A stretch of DNA of 14,651 nt from Phycisphaerales bacterium (GCA_022839625.1 JALHJL010000078.1:1-14651), one strand, 5' to 3'. Shown: positions 1 through 7,205, counted from the stretch's first letter. Notes: a model not told the origin generated them from the letters alone. A program made the numbers and translations.

Positions 1-23
1 GCTACGCTCTCGTTCATTCCCAT
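1..23 (-). CDS. 5' end of an unidentified leftward gene (partial)
   Basis: Read on the minus strand, AGGAG (34-30) lies six bases before an ATG at 23-21, and the reading frame then stays open to the window edge (M-G-M-N-E-S-V). The ribosome binding site and its spacing are good, which is the reason to call a gene from so few codons. A second in-frame ATG sits two codons later. Nothing can be said about the product. A 6-bp inverted repeat at 51-71 lies in its putative leader. Confidence 0.45.
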
Positions 24-50
24 AGCTGTCTCCTGTTTCGAAATTCCACA

Positions 51-71
51 CCGGGCAGCATAACCGCCCGG
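51..71. repeat. small inverted repeat upstream of the left-edge gene
   Basis: CCGGGC (51-56) and GCCCGG (66-71) can pair around a nine-base loop. It sits about 30 bases upstream of the leftward start codon at 23, so it could be a leader hairpin or an operator. It could equally be chance in GC-rich DNA. Confidence 0.3.
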
Positions 72-93
72 CAGGGGACAGCCTTTCATGGGA

Positions 94-128
94 TTACTGG
101 GTGGCACCGGCGTCTCGCCGGTGGTGCC
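94..128 (+). repeat. partial copy of the 49-bp repeat family seen at the right end
   Basis: The stretch beginning CTGGGTGGCACCGGCGTCTC matches the junction of the tandem repeat at 14102-14270, where copies read CTGGGTGGTGTCGGCGTCTC. Here the core forms a perfect 8-bp hairpin: CACCGGCG (105-112), loop TCT, CGCCGGTG (116-123). The arms differ from the right-end copies in a compensating way. It lies outside any convincing gene. Confidence 0.55.
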
Positions 129-154
129 GGACCGATCGCCCCGGACCGATCGCC
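127..154 (+). repeat. 14-bp perfect tandem duplication
   Basis: CCGGACCGATCGCC occurs twice head to tail at 127-140 and 141-154 without a mismatch, inside the repeat-rich non-coding stretch. Confidence 0.75.
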
Positions 155-159
155 CCGCA

Positions 160-284
160 GTAGTGCAAAGCTCTGCTTTGCGTGTTACGAGCGATTCGAC
201 TCCACAGGTAGTGCAAAGCTCCAGCTTTGCCTTCCTCGGCCGGCGAGGCGCCGGCCGCTACGCGCTGGCAAAGCAGAGCTTTGC
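160..284. repeat. cluster of three related hairpins with GCAAAGC / GCTTTGC arms
   Basis: Three perfect small palindromes share the arms GCAAAGC and GCTTTGC: 165-181 (loop TCT), 213-230 (8-bp arms, loop CC) and 268-284 (loop AGA). The first two are preceded by GTAGT in the forward sense. The third is followed by CTAC, so it is the same element inverted. This is the signature of a small dispersed palindromic element, not of coding DNA. Such elements are often binding sites, mRNA processing sites or non-autonomous mobile repeats; which applies here cannot be told. Confidence 0.75.
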
Positions 285-437
285 GCTACTACGTGTGCAA
301 CCCGCCGGACACGGAAGTCCGGCGCTACAGGGCACGTCCGGCGAGGCGCGACGCCGGACACCCGCCGCGGTGGGCGCCACACGCGGCCCCGTGCTGGCGC
401 TTGGAGCTCGGATACGGCCCGCGAGGCGCCGGCCGCT
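243..437 (+). repeat. 17-bp exact direct repeat, two copies
   Basis: GCGAGGCGCCGGCCGCT is present at 243-259 and again at 421-437. A shorter variant begins at 341. These add to the repeat content of this non-coding block. Confidence 0.65.
303..359. repeat. pair of hairpins with CGCCGGAC / GTCCGGCG arms
   Basis: Two adjacent perfect 8-bp inverted repeats: CGCCGGAC (303-310) with GTCCGGCG (317-324), and GTCCGGCG (336-343) with CGCCGGAC (352-359). Each uses the same arm sequence, in opposite order. The segment 303-328 read on the minus strand begins GTAGCGCCGGACTTCC. It matches 10107-10129 at 19 of 23 positions, so it is a dispersed family. Confidence 0.7.
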
Positions 438-450
438 CTCGGCTCGAAGG

Positions 451-675
451 TCAGGGTCTCACTTCAAACAGGAGTCCCTCTACCGGCAACGAGCCGAGGA
501 AGAGCTTGTACTGCTCGCCGGGTTGCAGCGGAGTGCTTCCGTCGGAGGAGGGATGGAAGGCCGTGCCGCGCGACATATCGCCATAGAGGAGCGGCGGCCC
601 GCTCCCCTGGTCGCCGGGTGCCGGGGCGGAGGCGGGCCGCGTTACTTCTGCAATAAGCGGGACCGCCGGGCGTTT
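451..675 (-). pseudogene. decayed C-terminal fragment of a secreted-type protein
   Basis: On the minus strand a reading frame ends at a TGA at 453-451. Its last 48 or so residues look like real protein: a proline/alanine-rich linker, then segments such as PPLLYGDMSRG, TPLQPGEQYKLFLGS and VEGLLFEVRP. This alternating hydrophobic, beta-strand-like ending with an LxPGxxY motif resembles the C-termini of many small extracellular proteins in this kind of bacterium; that likeness is from memory and unproven. Upstream the frame meets a TAG at 678-676 with no start codon or ribosome binding site. The neighbouring frame carries a plausible continuation (DGTAGAVSAPVETPGG), suggesting a one-base frameshift near 650. 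It is either a gene remnant or a sequencing error. Confidence 0.35.
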
Positions 676-678
676 CTA

Positions 679-885
679 CTGGTGCGGAGACCGCGCCGGC
701 GGTGCCATCGTGCGCAGGCCTGACGGACCGGTCCCGCGGCGGTGCGTTCATGCAACATGCAACCACCCGACTGCCGCCGGCGAAGCAGCCGTCGGTAACC
801 GCTGGTGCCCCCCTACGCGACAGCTTGTGTGTGACTGGCGGCCATGGTGGTGGAGCGGTTTTCTTCATGAACTGGAAGCTCGGGC
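679..885. other. intergenic stretch with nothing recognisable
   Basis: No reading frame here has both a ribosome binding site and protein-like composition, and no clear repeat or RNA gene is visible. It separates the decayed fragment from the efflux operon promoter region. Confidence 0.5.
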
Positions 886-914
886 TTAACAAACCCCGCG
901 CGGGTTACCAGAAT
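886..914 (+). promoter_or_regulatory. candidate sigma70-type promoter of the efflux operon, with inverted repeat in the spacer
   Basis: TTAACA (886-891) and CAGAAT (909-914) are separated by exactly 17 bases. They match the -35 consensus at five of six positions and the -10 consensus at four of six. The spacer holds the inverted repeat AACCC (892-896) / GGGTT (902-906), placed where a repressor or MerR-type activator would act. The first start codon, at 1031, is about 110 bases downstream. The call rests on sequence pattern only. Confidence 0.35.
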
Positions 915-1030
915 ACTCAGCTACGTTCCCGGCGTCGGTCGGGGCGCAGGCTCCGTCGCCCAGAGGGCCAGGTTTGTTGAAGCGCGGTGCGGCCGCGCCG
1001 GGATGGCTCCGATTCTGCTGGAGGTCGCGC

Positions 1031-1228
1031 GTGACTGGAATCAAGCAAGCGAGTGGCTGGTTCGCGGATCGATCCTTGGCCTGGCTGTTCGGCGGGGCGT
1101 TGCTCCTTTGGATGGGAGGCTGCCCCATCGACGGGGACGCCGTCGTCACGGAGACCGTCCGCGCCGCCCTTCAGGCGGTGGTCGATTCTCTGATCGACGC
1201 CCTCGGCCAGTATCTCGCGGGGCAGTGA
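1031..1228 (+). CDS. small lipoprotein (65 aa), first gene of the efflux operon
   Basis: The product was not recognised as a named family. It has a basic start, a hydrophobic segment (residues about 17-29, LAWLFGGALLLWM) and a lipobox ending in Cys31 (MGGC). After lipid attachment a mature part of only 35 residues remains, mostly one predicted amphipathic helix (TETVRAALQAVVDSLIDALG). The GTG start at 1031 was chosen because GGAGG (1020-1024) lies six bases ahead of it. An upstream in-frame ATG (974) would add 19 basic residues and has no such site. Its TGA overlaps the ATG of the next gene (TGATG at 1226-1230), so translation of the two is coupled, and it probably serves the same export complex. 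A role as a pore-associated or assembly lipoprotein is inference. Confidence 0.7.
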   Translation: MTGIKQASGWFADRSLAWLFGGALLLWMGGCPIDGDAVVTETVRAALQAVVDSLIDALGQYLAGQ

Positions 1229-3285
1229 TGTACACGACCTGGCGCCTGGCAACCTCGACGCCGGCTCGTTTCGGCCCGCGTCGCAGAGGCACGCGAAGTG
1301 TACACGCCGCCAGCGTGACGGCTGGCCGACGGCGCCGCGTTCTGCTTCCGGGCGCGCTCCTGTGCCTCGCGGCCCTCGGCTGCACAGCCGAGTTCCATCG
1401 CCGTGACGCAGACCGTACCGCGTACAAGATCATTGCCAAGAAGCAGACGGAAGCCTTGGGCCGCACGGAGCCTTTCACGATCGAGCCGCCCGTCGAGACA
1501 CTCCGGCGGCGGCTGATGCTCGACCAGCACCTGCCCCACTCGGTCGGGGCCTCGCTGGGCACGGCGGCGGTGACGCCGATCAAGCAGTGGCCCGACAAGA
1601 AGTACCTTGAGCGGACCGGCGACGCCGAGTTCGTCGAATCGCTGACTACCGAGGCTCCGCTGCACCTGACGCTCGAAGACGCCCTTCGCATCGCGGCCCA
1701 CGAAAGCCGCGAGTACCAGGCCGAGAAGGAGAGCGTTTTCGCCGCCGCGCTACAGCTCGACCTCGAGCGCGACGCGTTCCGGGCCACGTGGTCGGGAGCG
1801 ATGAGGACGCTGTTTCAGTCGGCGTTGCAGCGTGAGGTCGCCCTGGACGACAAAGGCCACACCGACCTTCAGACCATCTCGGGCTTCGAGACCAACTTCG
1901 ACCCGACCGTCACCCAGCGGATCAAGAGCGGCCTGACCTTCACCGGCGCACTCGGCATCGACCTGGTGTCGCTGATGACGCAGGACCGGCTGTACTCGCG
2001 CGGACTGATCGCCGATTTCAGTGCTACGCTGCCGCTGCTGCGCGGCGCCGGCGAGTTCATCGTCAGCGAGCCGCTGACGCAAGCCGAGCGCAACGTCGTG
2101 TACGCGATTTACGCGTTCGAGCATTTTAAGCACACCTTCGCCGTGGAGATCGCATCGGAGTACCTCGCGGTTCTTCAGCAGTACGACCAGGTCCGCAACG
2201 CCGAGGAGAACTACCGGAGCCTGATCCGGTCCACCCGGCGGGCCCGGCGGTTGTCCCAGGCGGGCCGACTGCCCGAAATCCAGGTGGACCAGGCCCGTCA
2301 GGATGAGCTGCGCGCCCGGCAGCGCTGGGTCGCGGCCCTGGAGCAGTACCAACGCCGGCTCGACGCATTCAAGCTGACGCTCGGACTGCCCGCGGACGCC
2401 GACGTCGGGCTCGACCACGCCGAGTTGGATCGGCTGCTCGGGCATGCCCGGGCCATGTTTCCGGCCGAAGCGGCCGCGGGGTCGGAAACGCCGGCGCCCG
2501 CCGCGGACGCGCCGGTGGAACTCGCTCCGCCGGGCGAGGGCCGAGCCGGGCCTTACGAGCTGGACGCCACCGAGGCAGTCGTGACGGCCCTGAGTCGCCG
2601 GCTCGACCTCCGCATCGCGGTCGGCCGCGTCACGGATGCCCAACGTGCGGTCGCCGTTGCGGCGGACCAGTTGCGGGCGGACATTACGCTGTTGGGCACA
2701 GGTTCGGCGGGCGCCCGGCGGACGCTGGCGAGCGTGTCGCAGCCCGACGCGCGCGTCAGGCCGGACGAGGGCATATACTCAGTATTGTTGACCCTGGACC
2801 CGGCGTTGGAGCGCACGCGGGAGCGCAACGTCTATCGCACGAGTCTGGTCGGGTTCGAGGCGGCCGTCCGGGGCGTTCAGGAACTTGAGGACCAGATCAA
2901 GCTCGCGGTGCGGAACCGCCTCAGCGAGTTGCTGGAGGCCCGCGAATCAATCAGGATTCAGGCGGCGTCGCTGGCGGTGGCGGAGCGGCGGGTACAGAGT
3001 ACCAACCTGTTCCTGGAGGCCGGGCGGGCCGAGATTCGGGACGTGCTGGAGGCGCAGGATGCGCTGATTTCGGCGCAGAACGCGCTCACCAGCGCCCTGG
3101 TCAGTTACCGGCTCGGCGAGTTGGCCCTCCAGCGTGACTTGGGCGTACTAGAGGTGAACGAGCAGGGCCTGTGGCGCGAGTACTTCGTCGATGAAGCGGC
3201 CGCGGTCGGGCCCGAGGAGAATGGACCGGACGTGACGACGCAACCGAGCCCAGAGGAGCCACAAGATGAAGCCGAACGCCAATGA
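1228..3285 (+). CDS. TolC-family outer membrane efflux lipoprotein
   Basis: Outer membrane factor (OEP/TolC family), the exit duct of a tripartite exporter. At 685 residues it is longer than typical TolC (about 450-500) because of a roughly 145-residue N-terminal region, a linker around residues 410-445 and an acidic tail. RRRRVLLPGALLCLAALGC gives a lipobox at Cys52, so it is likely lipid anchored. An in-frame GTG at 1315 (residue 30) would give a normal-length signal (Cys23) and may be the true start; the ATG at 1228 is preferred because it is coupled to the preceding stop. Two OEP repeats are visible, from about residue 146 (LHLTLEDALRIAAHESREYQ) and from about 448 (EAVVTALSRRLDLRIAVGR). 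The second ends with an alpha-helical segment (LEAGRAEIRDVLEAQDALIS). The 3' end overlaps the adaptor gene by 20 bases. Confidence 0.88.
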   Translation: MYTTWRLATSTPARFGPRRRGTRSVHAASVTAGRRRRVLLPGALLCLAALGCTAEFHRRDADRTAYKIIAKKQTEALGRTEPFTIEPPVETLRRRLMLDQHLPHSVGASLGTAAVTPIKQWPDKKYLERTGDAEFVESLTTEAPLHLTLEDALRIAAHESREYQAEKESVFAAALQLDLERDAFRATWSGAMRTLFQSALQREVALDDKGHTDLQTISGFETNFDPTVTQRIKSGLTFTGALGIDLVSLMTQDRLYSRGLIADFSATLPLLRGAGEFIVSEPLTQAERNVVYAIYAFEHFKHTFAVEIASEYLAVLQQYDQVRNAEENYRSLIRSTRRARRLSQAGRLPEIQVDQARQDELRARQRWVAALEQYQRRLDAFKLTLGLPADADVGLDHAELDRLLGHARAMFPAEAAAGSETPAPAADAPVELAPPGEGRAGPYELDATEAVVTALSRRLDLRIAVGRVTDAQRAVAVAADQLRADITLLGTGSAGARRTLASVSQPDARVRPDEGIYSVLLTLDPALERTRERNVYRTSLVGFEAAVRGVQELEDQIKLAVRNRLSELLEARESIRIQAASLAVAERRVQSTNLFLEAGRAEIRDVLEAQDALISAQNALTSALVSYRLGELALQRDLGVLEVNEQGLWREYFVDEAAAVGPEENGPDVTTQPSPEEPQDEAERQ

Positions 3286-5146
3286 TCGCCGGCGCTGGCG
3301 GCGCCTGCTGCCGGCAGGTCTCATCGGCGTGGTGCTGGTCGGCACCGGCGTCGTCTGGCTGACGCGGGCGCGGGCTTTTGCGGGCGGGGCCACGAACGTT
3401 CCGACCTTTGCGGCCCAGCGCGGGCCCTTAACGATCAGCGTGACCGAGTCGGGAACCATCAAGCCCCAGGAGCAGATCAGCCTGAAAAGCGAGGTGGAAG
3501 GGCAGACGACCCTGATCTACCTGATTCCCGAAGGCACGACCGTGGAGGCGGGCGAGCTCCTCGCGGAGTTGGATGCGAGCAGGCTCCAGGACGACCGCGT
3601 CGACCAGCAGATCCGCGTCGAGAACGCGAACGCGGATTACATCCGGGCCCGCGAGAACCTGGCGGTCGTGAAGAACCAGGCCGACAGCGACATCTCGAAG
3701 GCCGAGCTGACGTACGAGTTCGCCCGGGAGGACGTGCGGAAGTACGAGGAGGGCGAGTATCCGCAGCAGCTTCGGGAGGCCGAGTCGAAGATCACCATCG
3801 CGCGAGAGGAGAAGGAGCGCGCGGCCGAGAAGTTGCAGTGGTCGCGACGGCTGTATGAAGAGAAGTACATCTCGCAGACCGAGCTCCAGGCCGATGAACT
3901 GTCGCACAAGCGGGCCGAGCTGGAGTACGAGCTGGCCGTCGCCGCGAAGGCCCTGCTCGAGGACTACACGCACAAGCGCATGCTCGACCAGCTCAGCAGC
4001 GACGTGCGGCAGGCCGCGCTGGCCCTGGAGCGGACGAAGCTCAAAGCCAGCGCTGACATCGTTCAGGCCGAGGCCGACCTAAAGGCCAAGGAGGCCGAGC
4101 TGGAGCAGCAGAAGCACAAGCTCACCAAGATCGGGGAACAGATCGGCAAGAGCAAAATCGTCGCGCCCCGCGAGGGGCTGGTGGTGTACGCGACCTCAAC
4201 GCAATCGGGCGGACGGCGCGGCATGACGCAGCCGCTCGAGGAAGGGCAGTCGGTCCGCGAGCGCCAGGAGTTGATTTACCTGCCGTCCACGGAGGCCATG
4301 ATGGCGGAGCTGCTGGTCCACGAATCGAGCCTGGAGAAGATCCAGGTCGGCCAGCCCGTCCACGTCACCGTGGACGCCCTGCCCGGGCGGAAGTTCGCCG
4401 GCCGTATGCGTTTCATTGCACCGCTCCCCGACGCCGGCAGCATGTTCATGAACCCCGACCTCAAGGTCTACAACACCCGAGTGTTTCTCGACGGCAGCAA
4501 CCCCGACCTCCGCACCGGCATGAGTTGCCGCGCGGAGATTCTCGTCGCCCAGTTCGAGGACGCGGTGTACGTTCCCGTCCAGGCGGTCGTACGCGTCGCC
4601 GGGCGGCCCACGGTGTACGTGCGCAGTGGCCGCGACTTCGTCCCTCGCGCGATCGAAATCGGACTCGACAACAGCAGCATGGTGCACGTGCTGTCCGGGC
4701 TCGCGGAGGGCGAAGTGGTCAGCCTCACGCCGCCGCTCGACGCCGGCGCGACCGCATTTACCGCGGCCGTGCCGACAGAGCGCGCCGCCCCCACCAGCGC
4801 GCCGGCGCCGCCCGTGCCTCAACCGGCGGCGACGCGCCCCGCGACGCCCGCGCCGGGGCCGGACGCGGCTTCGGATGACGAGCGTGCCGCCCGCCGCGAG
4901 CGCTTTCAGGACTTGTCGCCGGAGGAGCGCGCCGAGCGACGCCGCCAGTGGGAAGCGATGACGCCTGAGCAGCGGCAGGAGGCGATGGAACGGATGCGCG
5001 AGATGCGTGGGGGCGGCGGCGAGGGCCGGCGGCGCGAACGTCCGCCCGACGGAGCCCAACCCGGGCGCGGTCCAGGTGGTGACGCGCCGGCTGAGGATGC
5101 GGAGCGCCGGGGCCGGGACAGTCCACCCGCCGGGGAATCCCGATGA
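3266..5146 (+). CDS. macA: MacA/HlyD-type periplasmic adaptor with long C-terminal tail
   Basis: Membrane fusion protein that links an inner-membrane ABC transporter to the outer membrane duct. AGAGGAG at 3252-3258 lies seven bases before the ATG. Visible order: one N-terminal membrane anchor (residues 14-33); beta-barrel and lipoyl half (about 50-105, with the hinge EGTTVEAGELLAELD); a long charged coiled-coil hairpin (about 106-295); the second lipoyl half (KSKIVAPREGLVVY, 296-308); a beta-barrel (VGQPVHVTVDALPGRKFAGR); and a membrane-proximal domain (to about 495). The last 125 or so residues are unusual. A Pro/Ala linker (about 503-535) leads to a charged helical segment (DLSPEERAERRRQWEAMTPE, 549-568), then a Gly/Arg-rich end. 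E. coli MacA is only about 370 residues. The symbol reflects family and operon context; substrate is unknown. Confidence 0.88.
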   Translation: MKPNANDRRRWRRLLPAGLIGVVLVGTGVVWLTRARAFAGGATNVPTFAAQRGPLTISVTESGTIKPQEQISLKSEVEGQTTLIYLIPEGTTVEAGELLAELDASRLQDDRVDQQIRVENANADYIRARENLAVVKNQADSDISKAELTYEFAREDVRKYEEGEYPQQLREAESKITIAREEKERAAEKLQWSRRLYEEKYISQTELQADELSHKRAELEYELAVAAKALLEDYTHKRMLDQLSSDVRQAALALERTKLKASADIVQAEADLKAKEAELEQQKHKLTKIGEQIGKSKIVAPREGLVVYATSTQSGGRRGMTQPLEEGQSVRERQELIYLPSTEAMMAELLVHESSLEKIQVGQPVHVTVDALPGRKFAGRMRFIAPLPDAGSMFMNPDLKVYNTRVFLDGSNPDLRTGMSCRAEILVAQFEDAVYVPVQAVVRVAGRPTVYVRSGRDFVPRAIEIGLDNSSMVHVLSGLAEGEVVSLTPPLDAGATAFTAAVPTERAAPTSAPAPPVPQPAATRPATPAPGPDAASDDERAARRERFQDLSPEERAERRRQWEAMTPEQRQEAMERMREMRGGGGEGRRRERPPDGAQPGRGPGGDAPAEDAERRGRDSPPAGESR

Positions 5147-5877
5147 CGCAGCCCGTCGGAGCCCCCAGCGCCCGTGGGATGCCCAACGGCGCCGACCTTG
5201 TTTGCCTGGAAGACATCACGAAGATCTATCAGGTCGGCGACACGGAGGTGCGCGCGCTGGACGGCCTGACGGTGTCGTTTCAGCGCGGCAGCTTCTGGGC
5301 GATCATGGGGCCCAGCGGCTCCGGCAAGAGCACGCTGCTGAACCTCCTGGGTTGCCTCGACCGTCCCACCGCGGGGCGCTACGTCCTGGAGGGGCAGGAC
5401 GTCGCCGACCTCGACGACAACGCCCTCAGCACGATTCGCCTCCGCCACATCGGCTTCATCTTCCAGAGCTTCAACCTGATTCCGCAGCTCACCGTCCGCG
5501 AGAACATCGAGCTTCCGCTCTTCTACCTGGACTGGAATCCCGACCGGAGCCGCGCCCGCGCCGAAGAAACGGCCGCCCGGCTGGGGCTCTCGGACCGTCT
5601 CAACCACCGCCCCGCCGAGCTCTCGGGCGGCCAGCAGCAGCGCGTCGCGATCGCCCGCGCCCTCGCCGCCAACCCGAACATGCTGCTCGCCGACGAGCCC
5701 ACCGGGAACCTCGACAGCGCGACCGGCGCGCAGATCATGGCCGTGCTTACCGAACTGAATCAGCAGGGCAAGACCATCATCATGGTCACGCACGAGACGG
5801 ACATCGCCCGCCACGCCCGTCAGCGCCTCCACATGCGCGACGGCCGCATCGACTCGATGGAAGGGGCCGCGGCATGA
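5143..5877 (+). CDS. ABC transporter ATPase, MacB/LolD type
   Basis: Cytoplasmic nucleotide-binding subunit that powers the exporter. All key motifs are intact: Walker A GPSGSGKST (56-64), Q-loop Gln108 in FIFQSFNL, signature LSGGQQQR (160-167), Walker B LLADEP (181-186) with catalytic Glu185, and the H-loop His217 in MVTHE. The insertion around NLIPQLTVRENIELPL is characteristic of the MacB/LolD/FtsE group that energises periplasm-facing machines. At 244 residues it is a stand-alone ATPase, whereas E. coli MacB has ATPase and permease fused. The ATG overlaps the adaptor stop (ATGA, 5143-5146). A later ATG (residue 13) is possible because the first 17 residues are not conserved in such proteins. 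Confidence 0.93.
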   Translation: MTQPVGAPSARGMPNGADLVCLEDITKIYQVGDTEVRALDGLTVSFQRGSFWAIMGPSGSGKSTLLNLLGCLDRPTAGRYVLEGQDVADLDDNALSTIRLRHIGFIFQSFNLIPQLTVRENIELPLFYLDWNPDRSRARAEETAARLGLSDRLNHRPAELSGGQQQRVAIARALAANPNMLLADEPTGNLDSATGAQIMAVLTELNQQGKTIIMVTHETDIARHARQRLHMRDGRIDSMEGAAA

Positions 5878-7142
5878 TGACCCGCCGCGTCTACCGCAGC
5901 ATCCGCCTCGGGCTCAAGACGCTCACGCTCCACAAGCTGCGGTCGTTTCTGACCATGCTCGGCGTGGTCTTCGGCGTTGCGAGCGTGGTCGCGATGCTGG
6001 CCGTCGGCGAGGGCGCCAGTCGGGAGGCGCTGGACCAGATTCGCAAGCTCGGCTCGACCAACATCATGCTCACGTCGGTCAAGCCGGTCGAAACGGAGGC
6101 GCGCACCGTCTCGCCCTGGAGCATGAGTATGTACGGCCTGCTGTACGAGGACCAGCGCCGCGCCCAGGAGGCCTTTGCGACCATCCGCCGTACCGTCCCC
6201 GTCAAGATCATCCGCAAGGAGGGCCGCCTGGGGGCCCGGAAGCTGGACCTGCGCATCGTCGGCACGACGCCCGACTGGTTCGACCTGGTTCGCCGCGACG
6301 TCATCGCCGGCCGCGCCCTCACGGCGCGGGACGCCGAACGCCGCGCCAGCCTCGTCGTCCTCACCGAGTTCGGGGCCCGGCGTCTGCTCGCGACGGAGCA
6401 GACGATCGGCCACACGCTGCGGATCGGCGGCGAGTACTACGAGGTCATCGGCATCGTGCAGAGCGAGGCCGGTCAGGGCGGCGCGATGCAGACCCCCGAT
6501 CAGCAGATCGACGCCTACATTCCCATCGAGGTCGCGCGCGAGCGCTATGGCGACATCTCCCAGATCGTGACTTCCGGCTCGATCCTGCGCGAGTCGGTCG
6601 AGCTCCATCAGCTTATCGTCGAGGTCGACCAGGTGGAGCACGTGGAAGCGACTGCCGCCGGCCTCGAGAGCATGCTCCGTCGCTTCCACCCCAGGATGGA
6701 CTACCGCATCAGCGTTCCGCTCGGCCTGCTGCGCGAAGCGGAGGCCACCAAGCGGCGCTTCAACATCGTCCTGGGCTCGATCGCCGGCATCAGCCTGCTG
6801 GTGGGCGGCATCGGCATCATGAACATCATGCTCGCCTCCGTCACCGAGCGGACCCGCGAGATCGGCATCCGCCGGGCCGTCGGCGCGAAGCGCTCCCAGA
6901 TCATCACGCAGTTCCTCATCGAGACGACCGTATTATCGACGACCGGCGGCGCAGTCGGACTCGCGCTCGGCCTGACGATCCCCTGGATCATTGAGCTGGC
7001 CGCGGACATGCCCACCGTCGTCACCGGCTACAGCCTGGTGCTGGCGGTCGGCATCAGCCTGTCGGTCGGGCTGGTGTTCGGCATCTACCCGGCCCGTCAC
7101 GCGGCCAACCTCGATCCCATCGAAGCGCTGCGGCACGAGTAG
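5874..7142 (+). CDS. MacB/FtsX-type ABC transporter permease
   Basis: Membrane partner of the preceding ATPase. The 422 residues show one N-terminal membrane helix (about 25-45, FLTMLGVVFGVASVVAMLAV) and a periplasmic MacB core domain (about 50-285). The FtsX domain has three further helices (about 295-320, 345-370 and 385-405), with the conserved coupling segment ERTREIGIRRAVGAKRSQI before the second. The protein ends in the typical PARHAANLDPIEALRHE. This is the mechanotransmission type, which moves substrates from the periplasm or outer leaflet through the TolC duct instead of importing. ATGATGA at 5874-5880 overlaps the ATPase stop, and AAGGGG stands seven bases before the first ATG. An open frame continues far upstream of 5874, but that part is antisense-like shadow within the adaptor and ATPase genes. 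Confidence 0.92.
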   Translation: MMTRRVYRSIRLGLKTLTLHKLRSFLTMLGVVFGVASVVAMLAVGEGASREALDQIRKLGSTNIMLTSVKPVETEARTVSPWSMSMYGLLYEDQRRAQEAFATIRRTVPVKIIRKEGRLGARKLDLRIVGTTPDWFDLVRRDVIAGRALTARDAERRASLVVLTEFGARRLLATEQTIGHTLRIGGEYYEVIGIVQSEAGQGGAMQTPDQQIDAYIPIEVARERYGDISQIVTSGSILRESVELHQLIVEVDQVEHVEATAAGLESMLRRFHPRMDYRISVPLGLLREAEATKRRFNIVLGSIAGISLLVGGIGIMNIMLASVTERTREIGIRRAVGAKRSQIITQFLIETTVLSTTGGAVGLALGLTIPWIIELAADMPTVVTGYSLVLAVGISLSVGLVFGIYPARHAANLDPIEALRHE

Positions 7143-7205
7143 CGCACGCGCGCCCCCGCTGTGGACGATCAACGTCCACCGCAAGACGCACGCCGTCTCC
7201 ACGTG

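Noticed and set aside
88..723. 211-codon rightward open frame at the left end
   Set aside because: It runs through the palindrome cluster and tandem repeats, lacks a ribosome binding site, and its translation is low-complexity Arg/Ala/Pro of the kind GC-rich non-coding DNA gives.
464..892. 142-codon leftward open frame
   Set aside because: No ribosome binding site and no protein-like composition over most of its length. Only a short part (about 655-700) may belong to the decayed fragment, in a shifted frame.
1750..2643. 297-codon antisense frame inside the outer membrane factor gene, and similar ones opposite the adaptor and permease genes (3428-3973, 4196-5059, 4906-5832, 5820-6689)
   Set aside because: Mirror frames of strong coding sequence in GC-rich DNA. 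The sense strand has motifs, start signals and operon overlap that the antisense lacks.
5007..5873. N-terminal extension of the MacB-type permease as a giant fusion
   Set aside because: The upstream open frame overlaps the adaptor end and the whole ATPase in another frame and is Arg/Pro-rich. ATGATGA overlap and AAGGGG place the real start at 5874.
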